DNA of 64,000 bases from Lampris incognitus. Its lineage: Eukaryota > Chordata > Actinopteri > Lampriformes > Lampridae. Of the stretch, positions 44,401 through 56,600 are shown one piece after another. The position numbers and the translations under genes were made by a program. The stretch spans positions 20,788,450 through 20,852,449 of the forward strand of contig NC_079214.1 of the NCBI RefSeq assembly GCF_029633865.1. The letters run 5' to 3'. How positions within the stretch are numbered: the stretch's first letter is position 1; every line of letters starts with the position of its first letter. The notes below the pieces were generated by a model that saw only the letters and a list, made by a program, of their open reading frames with translations, ran no database searches and was not told the DNA's origin.

Positions 44401-44558
44401 TTCTCTCTAGGTTAGTTTCGACCCTTACTCTTCTCAGCAAGAAGCTGGATTGTTACAAAATCACACTGGAATGTGCTCCCAACAATGTGGCTTTCTACCA
44501 GAAGTTTGGCTACTCTGCCTCAGATGAGACCTACATGCAGTGTCGGTTCTTCCATTGA
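35493..44558 (+). CDS. gnpnat1: gnpnat1, glucosamine-6-phosphate N-acetyltransferase (5 coding exons)
   Basis: Coding exons: 35493-35646, 35889-35951, 37372-37499, 43891-43952, 44411-44558, with GT/AG borders and matching phases. They give 555 nt and 184 residues, the same length as human. The enzyme transfers acetyl from acetyl-CoA to glucosamine-6-phosphate, the second committed step of UDP-GlcNAc synthesis, in the cytosol or at endomembranes. The start [20 protein letters not shown] is aligned with the human amino terminus. The GNAT fold is recognisable: [19 protein letters not shown], then [36 protein letters not shown], the acetyl-CoA pyrophosphate loop RGKQLGK at 129-135 and the C-terminal [18 protein letters not shown]. 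No disabling change is seen. Intron 4 of this CDS numbering (37,500-43,890) is filled with nested LINEs. It runs in the same direction as amfr and converges on styx. Confidence 0.97.
36065..37161. mobile_element. hAT-type non-autonomous element with TSD in gnpnat1
   Basis: TAGGGATGCACGATGAT at the left and, inverted, TAGGGATGCACGATATTGG at the right, with 8-bp flanks ATTTCAAT (36057-36064) and ATTTCCAT (37162-37169). The sub-terminal GGATATCGGCAAAATCCAA and AATATTGGCATATTGG words are typical of fish hAT elements. The interior of about 1.1 kb holds no recognisable transposase. Confidence 0.88.
38706..38754 (-). mobile_element. 49-bp RTE-like LINE 3' end with 10-bp direct repeats
   Basis: ATGTTGGTGT flanks the insert on both sides (38696-38705 and 38755-38764). 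The insert on the minus strand is CCACTGTGGCGACCCCTGA, then AAACAGGGAACAAGCTGAAA and a GAAGAAGA tail. The same LINE 3' terminus is seen at 23.4 and 29.6 kb. Confidence 0.8.
38880..43300 (-). mobile_element. Rex1/L2-like LINE, near full length but dead, in gnpnat1 intron 4
   Basis: Minus strand, 5' to 3'. A 5' part (43,300-42,900) carries broken frames such as [20 protein letters not shown]. Endonuclease pieces follow (42,720-42,420; [11 protein letters not shown] and [10 protein letters not shown]). After an interruption the endonuclease end continues (about 41,100; ALGH-DH and [14 protein letters not shown]). The RT comes next with [13 protein letters not shown] (about 40,215), [20 protein letters not shown] and [17 protein letters not shown] (39,840-39,720), then the DFRKYLAP and LGTIITQDL thumb. 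Multiple stops and frameshifts. Another LINE at 41,125-42,420 splits it. Confidence 0.82.
41125..42420 (-). mobile_element. L2/CR1-like LINE inserted into the other LINE
   Basis: The minus-strand RT region shows [16 protein letters not shown] (about 42,150), [20 protein letters not shown] and [11 protein letters not shown], then [20 protein letters not shown] and [21 protein letters not shown] (41,780-41,650). The 3' end reads AAAAGTGCTATACAAATTAA. It is 5'-truncated near 42,400 and lies exactly where the endonuclease of the host LINE is broken. A closely related longer copy fills styx intron 9. Confidence 0.82.
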
Positions 44559-46290
44559 GGCCAGAGACACTTTTATACCTTTATGTTGCTGACCTGTTGA
44601 TATCAGGAATTGTAAGGTTAAGTGTACGAGTATAGTGGTGCTACACAAGGATGAGGGTTGCTTTTCAGATCACGATGAATGCAACGACTAAGGACTTCCT
44701 CAACATTCATCCTATTCTTCAGCACACGTTCTGTAAGACTTAGGAAATCCTTGTCTCGACTTAGAGTAATGAAACCTTGAGTCACATGGGGCAGAGTAGT
44801 AGTGTTGCACTGGCGTCCTATGGCTATTGTAAGGATTTTCCACAGGTATCAGTGGAGGGGGGAGACTTTACTATTACATCAAAATTGGGGTGTGGCCAGC
44901 AGTGCAGCCTAATTGAAAGTTTCAACCCGAAGTTACTTAAGTCCAACTTAACTTCCCAGAATGCCACTCTTACCACTTTTATAATGTACGAAATGTGTGC
45001 AAATGAAGGTAGGCTGTTCAAATGGTATTGCGCAACTACCTACCAACAGTGATGTATTATCTCCCTAAATACACCTAAAGTCACACGCAATGTTAAAGAT
45101 ACACATTTTAATTTCACACCATGGCAAACACTCATAAGACCTAAGTCATAAATAGAATCTATCCTGTCTGGGGGAAAAAACAGGTGAGTCCCCACAAACT
45201 AAAATGTCTTGCTACAAATAGCCTTTCACCGCAACACTACTTTTCTGCCGTGTCTGACGCAGTGTGTCATTACTCTTTAAATGCCATACTCCGCCCATTT
45301 GGTAACGGAGGCTACCTCATAAGGGTGGAGCTCTGCCAACATCCTATCCCACCCGCTGAAGAAAGGAATGTCAGTTTCACTTAATGTCAAGTTGCTCTTT
45401 GGGTCCTATTTTTTTTCTGTTGTAATTTAGTAGTAACTTTGTACCTACACATAAAAATATATTTCATAGGGGCATTGTGAAAGTGCAATAAGTGTGTGTG
45501 TCATGGGACATCAAGATTGTACTAAGTCCTTGCACCAAAACAGCAACTTTGTCCCCCAGCGGACAGCACTACTCCCTGCTGTAGTAGTAAAAAAAGAAAT
45601 ACCCTCCAGTTTATAAATTAAAGGGATGACCCCAAACTCACTGGAATTAATCAAAAGTCTTGAATTTCAAGTTTTCCTAATTTTTTAGATGAATTACTTG
45701 ATTAAATGAAACATCTTTTTCAAGTAGATAGCAGGTCAGCTAGAGCCAGCCACTTGGGTGGGTGATTTTTTTGGGGGGCGGGGGGGATCTTGTCCTAATT
45801 TATGTTGGTATATTTATTATCAAGAGAAGTTGGCTCTGGGTTTTCTTTTTCTTTTTTTTTCTCTCTCTGTCTCTGTCTCTCTCTCACTGGTCCTCATGGA
45901 AGGATTGCTACGAGTGGATTATCACTATCTTGGCAGACTTTGATCTGTTATTTGTTGGGTACCTTTCAGGAAGGTTAAAATATTACATGATATGAAGACA
46001 TGCCAGAAGTAGAAACTTCTCATGTACATTTATTCTGAACTGAAAACTTTATATTTTATATAGCGACAAATAATGGAAGGTTATGAAAGTTGTCTGGTAA
46101 ATATAAAATTTTATCACAGTTGGGATCGTCGTAAAAGGAGACTGTATGACAGTTAATGGATGAAAGTTCATTTCTGAAATTAACTAGTCAGTCTTTTTTC
46201 TTTTTGCAAGGTTAATTTATGGTTTTCTTGTGAAACGGGGTAAATGTAATTTATTAAAAAATTAATATGGAATAAAACATCTACACATGG
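44559..46290 (+). other. gnpnat1: gnpnat1 3' untranslated region (probable)
   Basis: Downstream of the gnpnat1 stop, with no further credible coding. AATAAA at 46271-46276 is a plausible poly(A) signal. The region includes low-complexity CT runs (about 45,848-45,890). The exact end is not determined. Confidence 0.45.
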
Positions 46291-46539
46291 ATTGTCAGGC
46301 ATCTCGTCAGAAAATTTTAATTAGACCTCTTTTTTTTTTTACATCTAAAGATCCTATTTCAACTGTTCTCACAATCTTTAACTTCTGTTTTAGTCTGGGA
46401 AACAAATTTAATGTGTAGTACATGCTGTAAATTGGATTTCTGAACATAATTCTTGGGTGCACTGTCACTTTCACAGTACCGTAATACTGTACAGACACCT
46501 AATGATTTGTACAGATCACACAAGTGAAATAAGTCATAC

Positions 46540-47018
46540 ATCTCTTTATTTAGCGTTATTTTTCATTAATTACTATTCCACAGTAAGCCTGATATTAGTC
46601 CACAACGCCCATTATTTGCAAATGAAGGCTTCAGCTACTTTTCCATTGGGCAATTACATCCTGCCTGCTTTCCCTTTTGCCAACTGCCCCGCTCTAGCCA
46701 ACCAAAGTAATAATTCAAGTATCGAAAGTGCATTATTGCAATACTGTCCCGCTGCAAATGCAAAATGCTTTAAATACTACAAAACTGCGAAAAATCTCCC
46801 ATCAGTGCATACAGCTCAAGAAAAAGAAAAACAGTTAAAGAATTACACAAAAATGTTATCAAATTTTTCAGTTCTCCACTCGTCTCAGACATCAGGAGCG
46901 TTTCCCTCCCGCCATTGTCCCTTCCCCTTAGAAAAGATTCAAATATTTACATTTTAAATCCCAATAAAAATGTAAAAAATAGAGTGCACTGCGCCACACG
47001 GCTAAGTATCAGCAAAGC
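46540..47018 (-). other. styx: styx 3' untranslated region (probable)
   Basis: Downstream of the styx stop on the minus strand. AATAAA occurs at 46545-46550 (plus-strand TTTATT), giving a minimum 3' UTR of about 470 nt. The gnpnat1 and styx 3' ends would then be only about 250 bp apart, tail to tail. A 166-codon plus-strand frame across this interval has no recognisable similarity. Confidence 0.5.
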
Positions 47019-50000
47019 TCAAATATTCTGTGCTGCTGTGACCTGCATCCCTCCAAAGTCCTCGTCCTCCTCCAGGCTGCGTTTACGACTTCCTGTTGAA
47101 CAAACGAAGGGGGAAAACTTAGTTTTAAATAAATTTTACAGTCTATTGTGCAATTCAGAATGTGTGTATGCAGCTTTTGTTTGTCTTTATGCATGCTCAA
47201 TGATCCAGGTAAGAAAATCACCAAGTTGAATCTGTTCATCTGGACACAAGGCTTATTGAGAGAAACGTTTCATCACTCATCTAAGTGACCTCTTCAGTCT
47301 CAACTGACTGCAGGTGTCCACACCCATATAAACAATACAGTGGCGTAATGATCGAAACCAATGATCGGTTTCATATGCAAATTACCATGTCCATTAACTA
47401 GAGTTAGAATAGCCATGTGTACTATTCACAGAGGATTGGGGAATGGTTGGAATCACAGCATTGTAAGATGGCGACAGGTCCCTTAGATGAGCAATGAAAC
47501 GTTTCTCTCAATAAATGTTGTGTCCAGATGAACTGATTCAATTTTCTGCGGCAGCTTTTGTTTGTTTGTTGGAAAAATAAAAAGACCAGCGGAATCATTA
47601 ACCCCCTGCCATAATTAAGGGGAAAATGCGTTTTTGTGTTAGGAATGAAAGCTCAAGTTGTAATAGTCAAACCTCAATAAAAACTAGAAAAACGATGAGG
47701 AAAAGACCAGTTACTCGATCCTCATCACTCCTGCCTCATAAACCACCACCAGTGGAGCTTTAGCCAGGCCACTGACTCCCCTCTTTGTAAAAACAGCTAG
47801 CCCCTACTACACTGGAGACGACAAAGTAGTAACCAAATTATCTGGAGTTCAAAGCAAGTCTCAAATGATACATAGTGAGTTATACCTAGTAAACTTTGAT
47901 TTTACAAATGTATCTGTTGCATCTGATGAAGCGTAAACGTGTCTGTGCAGAGCCACATATTGAAACACATGCTGCACAGGATAAGTAAGCTCATATTGAA
48001 AATACTTCAGAAATGTCCCCTTTCTAAGCATTTTTCAGAGAGAGGGGTGGAAAGCAGTGATAACTGGGGGTAATGTTACTCTTCTAGTGTCACAATGGCC
48101 TAATGTCTTGAAGTCAAGTTTATTTGTACAACCCAAAATCACAAGGTAGTCCCTAAGGGCTTTAACAATCAGTGCAAATACAACACCCTCTATCTATCCT
48201 TGTGCCCTCGACTCAAATGAGGAAAAGCTCCACAAGAAAGCCTTATCAGGAAACAAAATGGGAGAAACCTCAGGAAGAGCAAAAGAGGAGGGATCCTTCT
48301 CCCAGGACGGACAGACATGCAATAGTCGTCGAATGCACAGAATACACAAAAGTAACAGAATCATAATGTAACATCATAGATTACATACAGAGTGAGGTAA
48401 TGTAGAATCCATATAGTTAATGCATAACATTTAGCAAATTCAAATGTACAGGGCAATAAAATTGTAATGAGTGCAAGGCAAATTTAGTGAATCTGTGACC
48501 ATCCAAGATAATGTCAGGCAACCCCACAGATGTAGTCGAGCCGTTTGGACCCCGCGCCACACTTAAGTACTGCGTATTATTGCATGGTATTTACACCATC
48601 AGTGAATACTGTCACTCACCCTCTACTGGACTACTGACTGCACTGAATGAATCGAAGGGATTAAGGAATTATACTAGATATACTAGAAACGACAAGTATT
48701 AGAAAGGTTTGCAAGTTTGATTTATAGAGACATCCTGACTGGCATCTATTGGTTCAGTAAAAAGAAATGCAATGACCACTACAACATAATAGTGTTATAC
48801 AAAGTTTAAACCCATGTAGGGGTACAAGCTGGATGGAAATGTAGCAAGAGGGACATAACATATGAAACCAATGATTTATAACAAAACTCTTTGTTAAAAA
48901 ACAATAACATGAATTTCAACTGTGTCAGAGACAACATCAATCCACATGTGTTTGGCAGAGATTTTAACATAATTTCTTTTTTTCCCCCACATTCATGTAA
49001 CCATCAAAAACCCACCAAACCACCTGGCTAAAAAGTTGTTTTCCACTGGAATGGGCCTTTAAAACACTAAGCACTTATGCACGGTGTTGTATTACTGTAC
49101 TTATTACATATAATGTTTTATTAGGAAACAGTACCAGCTGGACCCCTGGATTATGTTTTGTTTCATAAATAAACACTTTGAATGATCTACATACAATTCT
49201 ATTTGAAAAGTTGAATGATCTACTTAAAATTCTGTTTGAAAACTGCTTCAGTCACCAATGTTTCAAAGCACTGTCAAAGTCATAATTTGTGGTTATGAGG
49301 AACTAGGCATAGACCAACCTGGCACTCCAGCTTGCAGGGAGAAGGACCTGCCCAGCTGCATTGGTGACATCATTTTGATGGTCAGCTTGGCAAGGTAGAT
49401 CGCTTCATACTCCTGGGGAACAAATCACTCATGTCATTACAATTTTAAGGACAAGGGTCATTGACATCAATATCAGTTTTGTTAAAGCAGGTGTGGTGAC
49501 AGTATTGATGTGCTTTTTATTCAGATACATGTTTTCATTTAACATACAATTCTTGCCATCTATTCTGATAGGTCATGTTCAGAGTTAAAATGTGTGGCAA
49601 ATACACACCTGTGATCACATAATTTCAATATAACTGAAAGGAAAATAAATGAATACGTGACCAAAATAATAGGGTATGGGATTGGAGGACATTCTCTGAT
49701 GGAAAAATAATATTGAGGCATTGTTAAAGGGAAATTTCACTGATGTTTTTGTGTATGTGCAATCAGTACTGATGAATAATGTAATCGACTGAAGCAATAA
49801 AGTCAATAAAGTCACTGTGTACTATGCTGATGGAGAAATCGGCATTCTCCTGCTCACAATCTTTCCTATAGCGCCTACACATACCAGAATGCATTGCGTG
49901 GAAGCCTCTGTATCATCGTCCATAAAATCCTCTGTGCTAGTGTTGCGGGACGTCATTGACACCATCAGAAACGTAGCTTAGCCGAGAGAACGTGGATGTG

Positions 50001-50521
50001 TTTTTTTGAACAGTGTGTTTACAGTAAGAGTATTAGAAACCCTGCTAGGCTTTATGTAGTTTTTCTGGCTGCCAAATGACATCATAATACATCACTTGGC
50101 AGCCAGAAAAAAACTTCACTGCCCCTCCAAAGACGCAGAAACAATGAGGAACAACTACAGGGGTTTTTTCATGTTGTCATTCTCACAGACAAACAGAGAT
50201 AAGGTGGAAAATAGATGAAGTTTTCCTTGGAAGTTTTCCATTCCATGGCAGCCAGATACAATACCATTCCCCTCTCAACTATCAGATTACAATCTATTGA
50301 CAGTGCAGTACAGGTGAATTTTAAACCAGAATTTTATGCAAATAAGTGCCATGAGACTGCTATCAAATCACCCACAAATTTTAATGACGGGTGCAAAGGA
50401 TTTCTTTATTCAAAAGCTCAACTGTCTCAATTCTTCACCCACAGTTCAACCTTCCTACTAAAAACAAAAAACCCCAAAATTATTTGATAGGCCCTAAGTT
50501 CAACCTTCCTAAAAAAATATA

Positions 50522-50607
<86 letters not shown>

Positions 50608-53600
50608 TACATACATACATACATACACGTATATGGGCCTCTAAAAGTTAACACATATTCGGCAAGGCTTGGAAATGAAAATAATTACAAGAAGTAAACA
50701 ATTTCATGTACAATGTAAAAATGAACAACTCAGTGCTCTGTCAGTCCCCTGCGAGTCTGGCTCAGATGGCTCATGGCATTTTTCCTCTTACAAGGAGCTG
50801 CTTGGACCCTCCGGTAATGGAGAGGACTGAAGAAACCTGACCTCAGACTTACACTGAACTTAAAATTCAGCAGCTTTATATATTATAGTGATAAAGTACC
50901 AGATGGATGATGAGTAAAGCTAAAAGTCTTTATGATAAGTCCAACTAACAGGGTTTTAGGCCGGTTGGCTTTCATGCCTGAAGAAGACCAACAAAAAAAC
51001 CCCCCAAAAACCATGAGCTGTGCATTTAGCTTTGCATGTCATAATTTTAAAATCCTTCCATCCATCCATCATCAGAACCGTTTATCCTGCTCCCAGGGTC
51101 GCGGGAATATAAAACTAAAATGTACTTGGGAAGACAATACCTAAGCAGCATGCCCAAAATAATTTTATGGGAAACGTAGCCAAATTTGTAAAATCCATTT
51201 GTAATAGAAAGAAAGCCACTTTATTTTGTCATTGTATTCTTACAACAAATTGTATTGTTACGACGAATTTGTTCTCTACATTTAACCCATCCTATTGTAT
51301 TGGAGCAGTGGGCAGCTGCAGCACCCAGGGACAAACTCCAGTTCCTCTTTCCACTGCCTTGGTCAGCAACACCGGCAGGAGTAATAATGACTTTATTTAT
51401 ATAGCACTTTTCTAAAACAATGTTACAAAGTGCTGCTTTACAAAGACAAAACCAAACAAGTCAAAAATAAGAATAAGACCAAATGAGTAAAAATAAAAAC
51501 AGTATAAATAAAAAACATTTGTAAAAGCTTTCATAAGAAGAAAAGTTTCAAGATGAGATTTAAAAGAAGCTAGAGACATGGTTAGTCTTAGTTCGACAGG
51601 AAGAGAGTTCCATAGTGTGGGGGCTCTGACAGCAAAAGCCCGATCACCCTTTGTAACAAACCGAGACCTGGGAATAACCAGCAGGGCTCCATCTGCAGAT
51701 CTTTATGTCAAGAGGACATATACCAGGTCAGTAAATCAGAAATCTATGTAGGAGCAAGACCATTTATAGCCTTAAAAGTGAACAATAAAATTTTAAAATC
51801 AATTCGAAATATAACGGAGCCAGTGTAGGGAGAAAAAGCACAGGAGTGATATGGTCATGCCTCTTTGTCCCGGTAATTAGCCAAGCAGCGGCGTTTTGTA
51901 CTAACTGCAGACGGTGGAGGGAGCCCTTGCTGATACGAGAAAAAAGTGCATTACAATAGTCAAGCAGAGAATTGATAAAAGCATGTACAACTTTTTGCAG
52001 CGGCAACTGATAAAAATGACCTAATTCTGGAGATTAGCTTGAGCTGGAGAAAGCGTGACTACCTGACAGACCACCAAGATTAGTAACAAAAGGGCTGATG
52101 GAATTTTCAGGACTGAACAGAATGACCTCAAACATCATCATTAAATTTGAGAACATTTTCAGACATCCAGGATTTAATGTCAGAGAGGCAAGTTGTGAGA
52201 TTTGCTAGGGCGCTAGCATCTGTGGGTTTTAGTGGCTTTACCATTTTTATGCTGAGTGTCGTCAGCATAAAAATTGTAAAGCGCATCGTGATTTTGAATG
52301 ACCTGGCCATGGGGCAGCATGTATATAGAAAAGAGAAGGGGGCCAAGAACAGCCTTGAGGGACACCACAACTCAACTGAGTCATCAAGGAAGTAGAGTTA
52401 CCCAGAACAACAGAACAAATTCTGTTGGTGAGGTAAGAGCGTAATAAGCTAAGAGCCGAGCCCTTGATGGCAACCAAGTCTCTGGGTGATGTAAGAGGAT
52501 GTTGTGATCAACTGTGTCAAAGGTAGGGCTATCAAAATTGGCTGTTTGATGTTCCTTCTAAAAAACACATGGGTTTGAACCGAATCTAGTATATTTTTGT
52601 GCATTATGTCCATTAAGAGGGCAAACCAATACAACAAGAGACATAACTACTTGTTTAATTATTTCAAAGTAAACTCTTAAAAGATCTACATACCTACACA
52701 TTACAAAATAATGTCCTATACTCTAAAACTTCATTTTGTAGATTTAGAGAAAGCATATGACAGGCTGCCAAGAGAGGAGGTGTGGTATTGGATGAGGAAA
52801 TCAGGAGTTGCAGAGAAGTATGTAGGAGTGGTGCAGGATATGTATGAGGGAAATGTGACAATGGTGAGATGTGTGGTTGGAATGACAGATGGGTTCAAGG
52901 TGGAGGGGGGATTACATCAAGGATCGGCTCTGAGCCCTTTCTTGTTTGCAATGGTGATGGACAGGTTGACGGACGCGATCAGGCAGGAGTCTCCGTGGAC
53001 TATGATGTTTGCGGATGACATTGTGATCTGTAGCAAGAGTAGGGTGCAGGTTGAGGCAAGCCTGGAGAGGTGGAGGTATGCACTGGAGAGAAGAGGAATG
53101 AAAGTCAGAAGGAGCAAGACGGAATACCTATCCGTGAATGAGAGGGAGGACAGTGGAATGGTGAGGATGCAAGGAGCAGAGGTGACGAAGGCATATGAGT
53201 TTAAATATTTGAGGTCAACAGTCCAAAGTAACAGGGAATGCAGAAGAGAGGTGAAGAAGAGAGTGCAGGCGGGGTGGAGTGGGTGGAGAAGAGTATCAGG
53301 AGTGATTTGCGACAGAAGGGTACCAGCAAGAGTTAAAGGGAAGGTTTACAAAATGGTTGTGAGACCAGCTATGTTGTATGGCTTGGAGACAGTGGCACTG
53401 ACAAAAAGACAGGAGGCACAGCTGGAGATGGCAGAGTTGAAGATGCTAAGATTTTCATTGGGAGTGACGAAGAAGGACAGGATTAGGAACGATCGTATTA
53501 GAGGGACAGCTCAGGTTGGACGGTTTGGAGGCAAGATTGAGATGGCTTGGACATGTGGGGAGGAGAGATGCTGTGTAAATTGGGAGAAGGATGCTGAATA

Positions 53601-56600
53601 TGGAGCTACCAGGGAAGAAGAAAAGAAGAAGGCCAAAAAGGAGATTTATGGATGTGGTGAGGGAAGACATGCAGGTGACTGGTGTGACAGAGGAAGATGC
53701 AGAAGACAGGAAGAAATGGAAACGGATGATCCACTGTGGCGACCCCTAACAGGAGCAGCTGAAAGTAGTAGTAGTAGTAGTAGAAGACCTTTCTCACCTT
53801 CGCCGTGGTTGTGCTAGAGCTAAAAATGAGAACGCGCTCTCTCTCGAAGTGAGATGAATGATTTGTAATTGATGTGTTATTCGATAGCCTAAGTTCTATA
53901 CAGATTAGGTAATATTCATACTGGTTTAAATAAAAACATTTCATAGTATTTTTCCATCTTTGCTGGGCAAGATTTTTGTGCAAAAGGAATTAAGGTCCTG
54001 ACTCCTGTCTCAAATATATCAAAGAAGGTTGAATCAGTTCATCTAGATACATTTATTGACAGATGCGTTTCATCACTCATGTAAGAGACCTCTTCAGTCT
54101 AAACTGACTACAGGTATCCCCACCCTTATAAACAATACATTTGCCTTTCGACCGAAACCAAGCACTCCTGTGTTGTGCCATCCTCTTGGCCAGCATCCGT
54201 TTAGTTTCCCCAATGTATATTTAAATTTGGGGAAACTAAACAGAATTTTTCCATTTTCTGACCAAAATCCGAAGTATTTCCAAACAGGGCTTTTTAGATT
54301 GTTCGGAGTGAAAATCACGCTCTCTGCCATCTCTACCACACAGTTGTTGAATCATTCGCTCGTTTCAGCTTGACCTAAAGTGACATTGTGTGACTCCTCT
54401 CTGTCATGCAGACAGCCGCAGTAATGCTGCCCCCCCTCCCCCACAAACAAATATTAATTTACAGACTCGAATGTCTTTTTTTTTTTTTAAAACAATTCGG
54501 TTATATATATATTCAAATCTGGAATATTCATCGACAGCCCTAGTCAAAGGCAGCACTTAAGTCTAAAAGAACTCAAATCAAGCAGTCACCTCTGCAGTCA
54601 GCAGTAGGTCATTAGTGACCTTTACTAGAGCTGTCTCGGTACTATGAAGTGCTTTAAAACCAGACTGGAAACTGTTAAAAACAGTATTAGTGTTCATAAA
54701 ATAAAATCAACTGAGATGAAATTACTCTCTCCAGAACCTTAGATAGAAAAGACCATTTGAAGATTGGTCTGTAGTTACTTAAGGACAGGGGATCTAAATT
54801 AGGTTTCTTCAGCAGTGGGTGAACAATTGCATGCTTGAAACTGTCTGGAAAAGAACCAGAGGCCAGATAATTATTAAGAATTTACAGAATAACGGGTTTG
54901 ATAGTTGAAAATACCTCCCTGAGCAGCTTAGTGGGAATGACGGTGACTAAGATGCAGGAGGAGGAGTTCATATTGGAGACTACTCTCTAACACTGAAATT
55001 GTAATTGGTTGAAACTGGGTAAAAGAGGCAGAAAGAATGCAAGAGCCTGGCTCGATTTGGGACCTGATAGTCTCCACCTAATTTACAAAATTAGTGAAAA
55101 ACTCAACATCAGGTTAAAAAAAAAAGAAGAGGATGGACCATTAATAAAATCAATTACCCTAAAGAAAACTTTAGGATTGTGATTATTTCTTGATATTAGC
55201 ATCCCCGCGACCCTGAGAGCAGGATAAGCGGCTTGGATAATAATGGATGGATGGATGGATTAGTTCAGAGAAGTACACTGATCTTGCATCCTTCCCTGCC
55301 TTCTAGTAAATTAACATTTGGTTTTTAAGGGTATTATGTGCTAATTCAGAATTGCTGACCTTCCATTGTCATTCTGATTTTCTTAAGACTACTTTTATTT
55401 GTCATTGTCTCATATGCATGTCTCATACATACAAGGGAATGAAATTACGTTTCACATTGACCACAGTTCCACTTAAAAACAAATAACACGCAATAAATAT
55501 TAAAAAGAAAAAATGCATTAAAAACTAAAATTACTTCACAGACCTAGACATCACAAGCACACCTGACACGGACAGTGAGTAAAGGTCAAAAAGTCATTTT
55601 GTGAAAGGTCTAAGTGTTCAGGAACCCCACAGGCTGAGGAATGAAACTGTTGCATAGTCTGGTGGAGGCAGCACGGATGCTCCGATGCCTCTTGCCAGAG
55701 GGTAGGAGGGTGAAGTGGATGTGGGAAGGGTGAGTGGGGTCCTTCACAATGCTGAGAGCCTTCCGGGTGCACTGTGCGTCATAGATGGCCTAGATGGATG
55801 GGAGAGCAGTTCCTATGATCTTTCCAGCTGTCTTCACTATTCGTGTAGGGATTTGCGGTTGGAAGCCTTGTAGTTGCCATGCCAGACAGTGAGATAGCTG
55901 GTCAGCCTGCTCTCTATGGTGCCTCTGTAGAATGTAATGAGGATGAGTGGGGGGGATACTCGCCTTCTTCAGACGCCACAGGAAGTGAAGATGCTGCTGG
56001 GCCTTCTTGGAGAGCGCAGTGACATGAGGACCAGGAGAGGTCCTCTGTGACGTGAACTTCCAGGAACTTAACACTGCTGACTCTCTCCACGTCCATACCA
56101 TTGATGGTTAGAGGGGTATGGTGGGCGCTGGTCTTTTCTAAAGTCAATAATAACCTCCTTAGTTTTTTCTATATTTAGGGAGAGGTTGTTGTTTTTGCAC
56201 CTTGCCGTCAGTTGATCCACCTCCGCTCTGTATGATGATTCATTGTTGTTGCTGAGGAGACCTACCACTGTAGCATTATCAGCAAACTTTACGATGAGGT
56301 TGGAGGTGGATGATGCTGTGCAGTCGTGAGTGAACAAGAGTGGACTGAGCACAGCCCTGTGAAGCGCCGGTGCTCAGTGTGATGGTCCTGGAGGCAATCT
56401 TGCCAATTTGCACCGACTGTGGCCTCCCCATGAGGGAGTCCAGCACCCAGTTGCAGAGGGACGTATTAAGGCCCAGCTGGCTCAGCTTTCCCATCAGGTG
56501 TTGTGGTATGCTTGTGTTAAAAGCTGAGCTGAAGACAATGAACAACAGCCTCACATAGACGTTCTTTCTCTCCAGGTGGGACAGAACTGGATGAAGAGCA

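Larger units (their letters stand above)
52524..54542. mobile_element. hAT-like element with perfect 8-bp TSD, inserted in the LINE
   Basis: TAGGGCTATCAAAAT at the left and, inverted, TAGGGCTGTCGATGAAT at the right. The flanks GTCAAAGG are identical at 52516-52523 and 54543-54550. The related LINE copy has a single GTCAAAGG at 42388-42395 and no insert. The interior carries an RTE-like LINE and a Penelope-like fragment instead of a transposase. Confidence 0.88.

Noticed and set aside
46457-46957. 166-codon plus-strand frame
   Set aside because: No recognisable domain, Lys/Asn/Ser-rich and AT-driven composition, and it lies antisense to the styx 3' region. I treat it as chance.
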